DNA of 15,072 nucleotides, taken from Claveliimonas stercoravium (lineage in GTDB: Bacteria > Bacillota > Clostridia > Lachnospirales > Lachnospiraceae). The position numbers and the translations under genes were made by a program. The DNA lies in the NCBI GenBank assembly GCA_019117345.1, contig DWZW01000155.1, positions 1 to 15,072 of the forward strand, given 5' to 3'. Shown piece after piece: positions 6,683-12,420 of the stretch. The first letter of the stretch is position 1; every line of letters begins with the position of its first letter. The notes beneath the pieces were generated by a model, which had not been told where the DNA came from, searched no databases, and saw nothing but the letters and a program-made list of their open reading frames with translations.

Positions 6683-6954
6683 TGGCAGACAACAGACCGT
6701 GCAGGAGAGACCTGCTCCACTGGATCAACGTAGTCAGCTTCGCGCTGAATGACACCACCCTCTTCCTGGACACCCATCCGGGGGACCGGGAGGCGCTGGC
6801 CTTTTTCGACGAGTGCCAGGCGAAGAGAAACCGTGCGCTGAAGGAGTATGCCAAATACTACGGCCCTCTCACGATCGATACGGCGGATGCCTCGGAGACA
6901 GACAGGTGGAACTGGATCAATGAACCGTGGCCGTGGCAGGAAGGGGGATGCTGA
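6679..6954 (+). CDS. cotJB: Spore coat protein CotJB
   Basis: The 91-residue protein matches the CotJB family: an N-terminal amphipathic stretch (LLHWINVVSFALND, 12-25), FLDTHPGDREAL (29-40), a basic helix, YGPLT (61-65) and the closing PWPW (83-86). It is thought to be laid down with CotJA and CotJC in the spore coat. The start overlaps the cotJA stop, which implies coupled translation. GGAGG at 6668-6672 serves it, and a second ATG at 6682 would also fit that site. Four bases after the gene, cotJC begins. The size is near the family norm and nothing is missing. Confidence 0.93.
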   Translation: MMADNRPCRRDLLHWINVVSFALNDTTLFLDTHPGDREALAFFDECQAKRNRALKEYAKYYGPLTIDTADASETDRWNWINEPWPWQEGGC

Positions 6955-6957
6955 TTT

Positions 6958-7560
6958 ATGTGGAATTATGAAAAGAGGCTGCAGTACCCGGTAAAGATCA
7001 CCCAGACCAACCCGAAGCTGGCACAGGTGATCATCAGTCAGTTCGGAGGCCCGGACGGGGAGCTGAGCGCTTCCATGCGGTACCTGTCCCAGAGATATAC
7101 CATGCCCTACAAGGAAGTGACGGGCATACTGACAGATATCGGTACGGAGGAGCTGGCCCACATGGAGATGATCTGCGCGATCGTCTACCAGCTCACGAAG
7201 GATCTGTCCGCCGAGGAAATCGAGCGGTGCGGGTTTGACAAGTACTACGTGGACCACACGCTGGCTTTGTGGCCCCAGTCAGCCGGAGGCGTGCCATGGA
7301 GCGCCACCACCTTTCAGTCAAAGGGGGACCCTGTCACGGATCTGCATGAGGACATGGCGGCAGAGCAGAAGGCAAGGACCACCTATGACAATATCCTCCG
7401 CCTTGTGAAGGACCCGGAGGTGGCTGACCCTATCCGGTTCCTGAGGGAGAGGGAGATCGTCCATTACCAGCGCTTCGGTGAGAGCCTGCGCATTGTCCAG
7501 GACCATCTGGACAGCCGCAACTTCTACGCCTTCAACCCGGCCTTTGACCTGGGAAAATAG
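6958..7560 (+). CDS. cotJC: Spore coat protein CotJC, manganese-catalase family
   Basis: The 200-residue protein belongs to the ferritin-like manganese catalase family and is the largest coat product of the operon. Putative di-manganese ligands are all present: Glu35, Glu65 and His68 (in GTEELAHME), Glu136 and His169 (in REREIVHYQRFG). The 3-residue gap between Glu65 and His68 and the 33-residue gap between Glu136 and His169 equal those of the Lactobacillus manganese catalase (66/69 and 148/181). It may therefore protect the developing or germinating spore from peroxide, although catalase activity has to be inferred. AAGGGGG (6941-6947) lies about 10 bases before the ATG. A good terminator follows, closing the cotJABC unit. 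Confidence 0.94.
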   Translation: MWNYEKRLQYPVKITQTNPKLAQVIISQFGGPDGELSASMRYLSQRYTMPYKEVTGILTDIGTEELAHMEMICAIVYQLTKDLSAEEIERCGFDKYYVDHTLALWPQSAGGVPWSATTFQSKGDPVTDLHEDMAAEQKARTTYDNILRLVKDPEVADPIRFLREREIVHYQRFGESLRIVQDHLDSRNFYAFNPAFDLGK

Positions 7561-7573
7561 GAGGAAGCATCCG

Positions 7574-7623
7574 GCCCGCGGGAGAGCCCCTCTGGAGGGG
7601 GACTCTTCTCCGGGCTTGTTTTT
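7574..7623 (+). terminator. Terminator of the cotJABC operon
   Basis: GCCCG (7574-7578) pairs with CGGGC (7611-7615), continuing inward through GGGAGAG/CTCTTCTC and CCCCTC/GAGGGG with small bulges to a tight loop. TTGTTTTT (7616-7623) follows. Confidence 0.82.
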
Positions 7624-7644
7624 ATCTCCTGTTGCCGTTATAAT
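7616..7644 (+). promoter_or_regulatory. Sigma-A promoter of the SEDS gene
   Basis: TTGTTT (7616-7621) and TATAAT (7639-7644) are 17 bases apart. The -35 box is the T-tract of the cotJ terminator itself. The leader of about 38 bases contains an ATG-TAA start-stop pair (7685-7690) that overlaps the true start. Confidence 0.7.
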
Positions 7645-7689
7645 ATATGCGTCGGTGCAGACTGGCACAAGGATTGGAGTGTAAATGTA

Positions 7690-8925
7690 ATGGATAACAG
7701 AAACAACAAAGTCACGCAGATGCCTGACCGCCGCGGGGAGAGCGGCCGCCCGGGGGGAGCCTCCGCCAGATCGGAGAAGGTGCGGGCGAGAGTGAAAAAC
7801 AGTATACGGTATTTTGATTACAGTCTGGTGGCCTCCATGGTCTTTCTGATCTGCTTCGGTCTGGTCATGCTCTACAGTGCCAGCGCCTATGCGGCCCAGG
7901 TGGATTATGGGGACAGCATGTACTATTTTAAGAGGCAGATCCTTTTCTGCCTGGCAGGAGCGGTGGGCGCCTACCTGATTTCCCTTATCGATTATCATAT
8001 ATGGTCAAAACTGGCGAAAAGGATCTTTTTTCTTTCCCTGATCCTGATGGCTCTCGTGCAGACTCCGCTGGGGAAGGAGGTAAACGGCGCCAGGCGGTGG
8101 CTCCGGCTTCCTTTTAGTCAGCAGCTGCAGCCCTCGGAGCTGGCCAAGATCGCGGTCATCCTCTTTATCCCCGTGGTGATCTGCCAGGTGGGAAAGCAGA
8201 TAAACACGCTGGCGGGGATCGTGAGAGTGCTCTGCTGGGGAGCCCTGTCAGCGGCCTGCGTCTTTTTCCTGACAGAGAATCTGAGCACGGCTATCATCGT
8301 GTTCGGCATCTCTTTTCTGATGGTCTTTATTGTCCACCCGAAGAAAGCCCTGTTCATCGTGCCTGTGGTGGCGGGCGTGGCGGCGGTCCTGCTCATCCCC
8401 ATGCTCCTGGGGCCCCTCGTGGAGGCGGGGGATTTTGAGGGGAATTTCCGCCTTGGAAGACTCCTGGTCTGGCTGGATCCGGAGAGGTACTCTTCCGGCA
8501 TCGGATACCAGGTGGTGCAGGGGCTCTACGCGGTGGGCTCCGGCGGCTTCTTTGGCAAGGGACTTGGAAACAGCGCCCAGAAGCAGTTTATCCCTGAGGT
8601 GCAGAACGATATGATCCTGTCGGTCATCTGTGAGGAGTTGGGCGTGTTCGGCGCCATCATGGTGCTCCTCCTCTTCGGGCTCCTCCTGTACCGCCTCATG
8701 GTGATCGCCCAGAACGCACCGGATATGTACGGCGCCCTTGTGGCCAGCGGCATCTTCTGCCATATAGCCCTGCAGGTGATCCTGAATGTGGCGGTGGTCA
8801 TCAATCTGATCCCCAACACGGGTATCACGCTGCCCTTTATCAGCTATGGCGGAACATCCATCCTGTTCCTCATGGCAGAGATGGGACTTGCCCTGGGGAT
8901 CTCCAGGCAGGTCAGGATGGGGTGA
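7690..8925 (+). CDS. ftsW: SEDS-family peptidoglycan glycosyltransferase, FtsW type
   Basis: The 411-residue polytopic protein polymerises lipid II together with a class B PBP. A basic, hydrophilic 40-residue N-terminus precedes about ten membrane segments beginning near 45. Family motifs are NGARRWLRL (132-140), QPSELAKIA (147-155), and a large extracytoplasmic loop with IPEVQNDMI, where Asp307 matches the essential SEDS aspartate, followed by CEELG. PNTGITLPFISYGGTSIL near the C-terminus favours FtsW/SpoVE over RodA. The gene lies outside the mraZ cluster found about 1.5 kb downstream, and directly after the spore-coat operon, so a sporulation-specific SpoVE role or an ordinary FtsW role are both possible. 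GGAG at 7676-7679 is 10 bases before the ATG. No strong terminator follows. Confidence 0.88.
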   Translation: MDNRNNKVTQMPDRRGESGRPGGASARSEKVRARVKNSIRYFDYSLVASMVFLICFGLVMLYSASAYAAQVDYGDSMYYFKRQILFCLAGAVGAYLISLIDYHIWSKLAKRIFFLSLILMALVQTPLGKEVNGARRWLRLPFSQQLQPSELAKIAVILFIPVVICQVGKQINTLAGIVRVLCWGALSAACVFFLTENLSTAIIVFGISFLMVFIVHPKKALFIVPVVAGVAAVLLIPMLLGPLVEAGDFEGNFRLGRLLVWLDPERYSSGIGYQVVQGLYAVGSGGFFGKGLGNSAQKQFIPEVQNDMILSVICEELGVFGAIMVLLLFGLLLYRLMVIAQNAPDMYGALVASGIFCHIALQVILNVAVVINLIPNTGITLPFISYGGTSILFLMAEMGLALGISRQVRMG

Positions 8926-8938
8926 GAGGATAAAACTC

Positions 8939-8967
8939 TTTTCAACTGCGGGTTATTGTGCTATGAT
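8939..8967 (+). promoter_or_regulatory. Candidate promoter of the DegV gene
   Basis: TATGAT (8962-8967) preceded by TGC gives an extended -10; TTTTCA (8939-8944) lies 17 bases upstream as a weak -35. A second hexamer TATAAT at 8993-8998 has no matching -35. Confidence 0.55.
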
Positions 8968-8974
8968 ATATAAA

Positions 8975-8991
8975 GTAGTTTTTGATACTAC
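8975..8991 (+). promoter_or_regulatory. Dyad in the DegV leader
   Basis: GTAGT (8975-8979) and ACTAC (8987-8991) form an inverted repeat around a 7-base AT-rich centre, at about the expected transcription start. It may be an operator or a small hairpin; the cognate protein is unknown. Confidence 0.35.
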
Positions 8992-9029
8992 GTATAATAG
9001 CAATAGATAATGCGGAGGATTGAACGGAA

Positions 9030-9869
9030 ATGAGTTATAAGATTATTGTGGACAGCTGTGGAGAGCTTACGGAGGAGATGAAGCGCTCCGGATATTATGA
9101 GACGGCTTCGCTGAGCATTGATATTGACGAGCATCACATAGTAGACGATGAGACCTTTGACCAGAAGAGGTTCCTGGCTCTCATCGCACAGAGCCCCAAC
9201 TCACCAAAGTCCTCCTGCCCCTCGCCTGAGACCTACATGGCGGGATACCGCTGCGAGGCTGAGCGCGTCTATGCGGTGACTCTGTCGGCTGAGCTCAGCG
9301 GCTCCTACAACAGCGCCGTGCTGGGGAAAAATCTGTACCATGAAGAATACGGAGAGAAGGATATCTATGTCTTTAACTCCCGGTCTGCCTCCGTTGGAGA
9401 GACGCTGATCGCCCTGAAGATACAGGAGTGTGAGGAGGCTGGCATGGAGTTTGAGGAGGTAGTCCGCACGGTGGAGGGCTACATTGAGGGACAGCACACG
9501 TATTTTGTCCTGGAGACACTGGAGACGCTCCGAAAGAACGGACGCCTGAAGGGGATCAAATCACTGATGGCCTCCGCGCTGAACATAAAGCCTGTCATGG
9601 GTTCCACCCCCCAGGGGACCATCTGCCAGCTGGGGCAGGCCAGAGGCATGAAGAAGGCGCTGGAAAAGATGATAGACGAGGTTGCCCGGGGCGTGAAGAG
9701 GCCGGAGGAAAAGGTGCTGGCCATCAGCCACTGCAACTGCCCGGAGAGAGCCGGGAGGGTGAAGGAGCTGCTCCTTGAGAGGATGCGGCCCAGGGATGTG
9801 ATCGTCCTGGATACGGCCGGTATCAGCAGTATGTACGCCGCTGACGGGGGGATAATCGTAGTTGTATAA
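9030..9869 (+). CDS. DegV-family fatty-acid-binding protein (FakB-like)
   Basis: The 279-residue cytoplasmic protein has the two-domain DegV fold: IIVDSCGEL (5-13), the PSPETY loop (65-69), the lipid-headgroup loop TLSAELSGSYNSA (84-96), and LETLETLRKNGRLKG (161-175) in the second domain. In characterised firmicute relatives (FakB1/FakB2 of Staphylococcus aureus) the protein presents a fatty acid to the kinase FakA for phosphorylation and use in phospholipid synthesis. The C-terminal motif usually written as H-T-G-P-G is here GISSMYAADGG (264-274), so the usual histidine is absent and this may be a divergent subclass. CGGAGGA at 9013-9019 is 10 bases ahead of the ATG. No kinase gene is adjacent. 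Substrate cannot be told. Confidence 0.88.
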   Translation: MSYKIIVDSCGELTEEMKRSGYYETASLSIDIDEHHIVDDETFDQKRFLALIAQSPNSPKSSCPSPETYMAGYRCEAERVYAVTLSAELSGSYNSAVLGKNLYHEEYGEKDIYVFNSRSASVGETLIALKIQECEEAGMEFEEVVRTVEGYIEGQHTYFVLETLETLRKNGRLKGIKSLMASALNIKPVMGSTPQGTICQLGQARGMKKALEKMIDEVARGVKRPEEKVLAISHCNCPERAGRVKELLLERMRPRDVIVLDTAGISSMYAADGGIIVVV

Positions 9870-9890
9870 TCCGGCCTTTTATGGTAAAAT
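9862..9890 (+). promoter_or_regulatory. Promoter of the small membrane-protein gene
   Basis: TTGTAT (9862-9867) and TAAAAT (9885-9890) are 17 bases apart and the -10 is extended (TGG at 9882-9884). The -35 lies in the last codons of the DegV gene. Confidence 0.65.
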
Positions 9891-9927
9891 GGCACTAGCT
9901 TAAGAGCGACAGAAGGAGTGCATGAAG

Positions 9928-10170
9928 ATGAGCCAGGAGAAAGTGGACAGATATAAAAAGGAAAAAGCCAACCGAAAGAAGATCATGAAAAAGGAGAAGG
10001 TCCAGTATATTATCCGCCGCTGCGTGGTCGCGGTCCTTGCCGTGGCCCTGGTGGGGTGGATCGGATACTCTGCCTTTAGGGTGTACGAGGACAGCAGGCC
10101 TGTGGAGACCGCTGAGGTGGACTATAACGCGATCACGGATTACGAGACCAGCCTGAACACAGAAGAATAG
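9928..10170 (+). CDS. Small single-pass membrane protein of unknown function
   Basis: The 80-residue product is not a family I can name. Residues 1-28 are strongly basic and lysine-rich (YKKEKANRKKIMKKEK), 29-51 are a single transmembrane segment (VVAVLAVALVGWIGYSAF), and 52-80 are acidic and extend outside the cell under the positive-inside rule. GAAGGAG at 9912-9918 is 9 bases before ATG 9928 but only 3 before ATG 9922, so the shorter form is preferred. It has its own promoter and terminator, which supports it being a genuine gene. It lies immediately upstream of the division cluster, so a link to envelope or division is possible but is guesswork. Confidence 0.8.
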   Translation: MSQEKVDRYKKEKANRKKIMKKEKVQYIIRRCVVAVLAVALVGWIGYSAFRVYEDSRPVETAEVDYNAITDYETSLNTEE

Positions 10171-10186
10171 CATGGAGACAGGAAAG

Positions 10187-10213
10187 AAGACAGGAAAGAC
10201 CTGTCTTTTTTTT
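10187..10213 (+). terminator. Intrinsic terminator before the mraZ cluster
   Basis: AAGACAGG (10187-10194) pairs perfectly with CCTGTCTT (10200-10207) around AAAGA, followed by eight Ts (10206-10213). The sequence GACAGGAAAGA is duplicated at 10177-10187 and 10189-10199, so the upstream copy offers an alternative left arm. Confidence 0.92.
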
Positions 10214-10288
10214 GTGTGCCGGCGACGAGTCAGAGTCCGGGGCTGCCTGAGCTCCCGGCGGCCGCCGTGCCTGCGCGGGCGGGCATCT

Positions 10289-10345
10289 GATTATTTTGAT
10301 TTTTGCAAAAAAAGGGTTGAAATCACCTGTGAAGTGGTTTACAAT
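10289..10345 (+). promoter_or_regulatory. Strong sigma-A promoter of the mraZ division cluster
   Basis: TTGAAA (10317-10322) and TACAAT (10340-10345) are exactly 17 bases apart. An AT-rich block (10289-10313) containing the palindrome TTTTTGCAAAAA abuts the -35 and looks like an UP element; it stands out against the very GC-rich 75 bases before it. Transcription should start near 10352, inside the AAGTGG array. Confidence 0.85.
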
Positions 10346-10409
10346 GGTCTCAAGTGGTAGAAAGTGGTGAAAAGTGGTACAAAGTGGAGCGAAAGTGGCA
10401 GACCACTTT
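10332..10409 (+). promoter_or_regulatory. MraZ operator array: phased AAGTGG repeats plus an inverted copy
   Basis: The trinucleotide TGG of successive AAGTGG units falls at 10335, 10345 (degenerate, CAATGG), 10355, 10365, 10375, 10385 and 10396: a 10-base period with a final step of 11. The first two lie in the spacer and -10 of the promoter and the rest fall in the 5' leader. An inverted copy, CCACTTT (10403-10409), forms a perfect 7-bp hairpin with AAAGTGG at 10392-10398. MraZ proteins are known to bind short direct repeats at 10-base intervals before their own gene, so autoregulation is the likely role. Confidence 0.88.
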
Positions 10410-10427
10410 GAAAGAGGGTGAGTTCTG

Positions 10428-10868
10428 ATGTTGAAAGGAGAGTACAGTCATAATATCGACCCTAAGGGGAGGGTGATCATTCCAGCCAAGTTCCGTGACG
10501 ATCTGGGGGAGCATTTCGTCATAACAAAAGGCATGGAGAACTGCCTGTACGTGTATCCGGAAAACGAATGGACCGCCTTTGAAGAGAAGCTTAACGCCTT
10601 ACCAACGACCACAGACAAAAAAGCCCGTGCCTTCGCACATTTCTTTCAGGGAAGTGCGAATGACGGCGACCTTGACAAGCAAGGTAGAACATTGATCCCA
10701 CCAGCCCTGCGCACCTACGCAAAGCTCGAGAAGGAGGTTGTGTTTATCGGTATGGGGAAGCGTGCCGAGATCTGGGACAAGGCCAGATGGGATGAAAAGA
10801 ATGCTGAACTGGAACTCACGATCGAGGATATCGCATCTGACATGGAGGAGAGTGGATTCAGTATCTAG
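10428..10868 (+). CDS. mraZ: Division/cell-wall cluster transcriptional regulator MraZ
   Basis: The 146-residue protein has two AbrB/SpoVT-type half-domains, each with a DNA-contacting D-x-x-x-R loop: DPKGR (11-15, followed by VIIPAKFR) and DKQGR (83-87, followed by TLIPPALR). Members form rings that read repeated boxes upstream of their own operon and usually repress it. An AAGTGG array with 10-base phasing covers the promoter and leader directly upstream. AGAGGG at 10413-10418 serves the ATG. The stop is 11 bases before rsmH, in one operon. The codon choice of this gene looks less GC-biased than that of the flanking metabolic genes; I judge this by eye only. Confidence 0.97.
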   Translation: MLKGEYSHNIDPKGRVIIPAKFRDDLGEHFVITKGMENCLYVYPENEWTAFEEKLNALPTTTDKKARAFAHFFQGSANDGDLDKQGRTLIPPALRTYAKLEKEVVFIGMGKRAEIWDKARWDEKNAELELTIEDIASDMEESGFSI

Positions 10869-10879
10869 AGGGAGAAGAT

Positions 10880-11815
10880 ATGGAATTTAAACACAGGTCA
10901 GTATTGCTTGAAGAAACTGTCAATGGATTAAACATCAGGCCGGACGGCATTTACGTGGACGGAACGCTTGGTGGAGGCGGACATGCGTACGAGATATGCA
11001 GACGCCTCGGTGACAAGGGGAGTATTGTAGGAATAGACCAGGATGAGGCCGCCATCGAGGCGGCGGGCATCCGCTTAAAGGACTTCGGGGAGAAGGTCAC
11101 GATAGTCCGGAGCAACTATTGTGAGATGAAGTCCGTGCTCCAAAGATTAGGCATTGACAAGGTCGATGGGATCGTGCTCGACCTGGGCGTATCATCTTAT
11201 CAGTTAGATACGGCAGAGCGGGGATTCTCCTATCGCGAAGATGCACCCCTGGATATGAGGATGGACAGGCGTCAGACAATGACGGCCAGGGACATTGTCA
11301 ATGACTACAGTGAGAAGGACCTCTATCGCGTTATAAGAGATTACGGGGAGGATAAGTTTGCCAGGAATATTGCCAAACATATCGTGATCGAGCGCGAAAA
11401 GAGGTCCATTGAAACTACCGGACAGCTGACGGAGATCATCAGGGGAGCCATCCCTATGAAATTCCAGAAAAAGTCCGGGCATCCGGCAAAGAGGACATTT
11501 CAGGCTATCCGTATCGAGCTGAACAGAGAGCTGGATGTGCTGAAAAATTCTCTGGATGAGATGATCGATCTGCTGAATCCGGGGGGAAGGCTGTGTATCA
11601 TCACCTTCCATTCCCTGGAAGACCGGATCGTAAAGAGTGCATTTAAGAAAAATGAAGCCCCCTGCACATGCCCGAAGGATTTTCCGGTGTGCGTGTGCGG
11701 AAAGGTGTCAAAAGGGAGTATTTTAACTAGAAAACCAATTCTGCCAAGCGAGGAGGAACTGGAGGAAAACAGCCGTTCCAAGAGCGCGAAACTTCGGATT
11801 TTCGAGAGAAAATAG
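10880..11815 (+). CDS. rsmH: 16S rRNA (cytosine-1402-N4)-methyltransferase
   Basis: The 311-residue enzyme (formerly MraW) uses S-adenosylmethionine to methylate C1402 in the decoding centre of 16S rRNA. It opens with HRSVLLEETV (5-14), then the SAM-binding YVDGTLGGGGHA (25-36) and GIDQDEAA (51-58). VDGIVLDLGVSSYQLD, GFSYREDAPLDMRMD, KRTFQAIRIELNREL and GGRLCIITFHSLEDRIVK follow in the usual order. A Cys-containing segment (CTCPKDFPVCVCG) sits near the C-terminus, as is common in firmicute members. Its start is 11 bases after mraZ with GAGGGAG just upstream, so it is translated from the same mRNA. Length and motifs are normal. Confidence 0.98.
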   Translation: MEFKHRSVLLEETVNGLNIRPDGIYVDGTLGGGGHAYEICRRLGDKGSIVGIDQDEAAIEAAGIRLKDFGEKVTIVRSNYCEMKSVLQRLGIDKVDGIVLDLGVSSYQLDTAERGFSYREDAPLDMRMDRRQTMTARDIVNDYSEKDLYRVIRDYGEDKFARNIAKHIVIEREKRSIETTGQLTEIIRGAIPMKFQKKSGHPAKRTFQAIRIELNRELDVLKNSLDEMIDLLNPGGRLCIITFHSLEDRIVKSAFKKNEAPCTCPKDFPVCVCGKVSKGSILTRKPILPSEEELEENSRSKSAKLRIFERK

Positions 11816-11853
11816 GAGGGCAGACGGGGAGTATATAGAAAGGGGAAGATCAG

Positions 11854-12411
11854 ATGGCGGCAAGAAGAGCATCATCGGGGAGAACAAATACATATAGAAG
11901 AAGCGGCGCTGACACCCGTTCTATGTACGTGTATGGAAATACAGTGACAAAGCCGGATTACGAGCCGCAGCGGCGCGGGGAGCCTCAGAGGGAGGAGCGC
12001 CGCAGGAAGAACAGCCGTCAGAGCCGGCAGGTCCGCCAGAACCAGAGAAGAGAGCTGCGGGTGGGAAAAAGATATGTGATCTTTCTCTCAGTTGCCGCAG
12101 TGATGGCTCTTTTTATCTGTGTGAACTATGTGCGTCTCCAGTCGGAGATCAGCAGCCGCTCCAGCAATATCACCGCTTTGCAGGAAGAGCTGGCTGATAT
12201 GCGGGAAGAGAACACCACAAAATACAACTCCATTATCGACTCTGTTAATCTGGATCAGATCAAGCAGAAGGCGGAGACCGAGATGGGGATGGTGCCTGCA
12301 CAGAGCAGCCAGATCGTGGAGTATGAAAACCCGGATGAAGGCTATGTAAAACAGTATGAGCAGATACCGGAGAGCGGCATCATCGCAAGCGCGGACAATG
12401 TACAGGACTAA
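11854..12411 (+). CDS. ftsL: FtsL/DivIC-like septal protein with long basic N-terminus
   Basis: The 185-residue protein has a single membrane segment (about 74-92) followed by a heptad-like coiled coil (about 93-125, VRLQSEISSRSSNITALQEEL) and the short 'QIKQKAETEMGMVPA' helix typical of FtsL/DivIC proteins. The cytoplasmic part, residues 1-73, is unusually long and rich in Arg, Gln and Ser (for example RRKNSRQSRQVRQNQRRELR), whereas the classic proteins have only a short tail. In divisome complexes such proteins tie FtsQ/DivIB to FtsW and FtsI. Position between rsmH and the PBP is the classic ftsL place. AAGGGG at 11840-11845 is 8 bases before the ATG. Sequence conservation in this family is weak, so the name rests mainly on topology and synteny. 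Confidence 0.75.
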   Translation: MAARRASSGRTNTYRRSGADTRSMYVYGNTVTKPDYEPQRRGEPQREERRRKNSRQSRQVRQNQRRELRVGKRYVIFLSVAAVMALFICVNYVRLQSEISSRSSNITALQEELADMREENTTKYNSIIDSVNLDQIKQKAETEMGMVPAQSSQIVEYENPDEGYVKQYEQIPESGIIASADNVQD

Positions 12412-12420
12412 GGTGTGAAG

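Noticed and set aside
8924..8943. Terminator after ftsW (AGAG with CTCT then TTTT)
   Set aside because: The stem is only 4-5 weak pairs; not enough to call.
10172..10360. 62-codon frame between the small membrane-protein gene and mraZ
   Set aside because: It spans a terminator and the mraZ promoter and has no family features.
10332..10409. Short regular repeats read as a CRISPR-like array
   Set aside because: Units are 6-7 bases with 4-base gaps, far too short for CRISPR, and match MraZ boxes.
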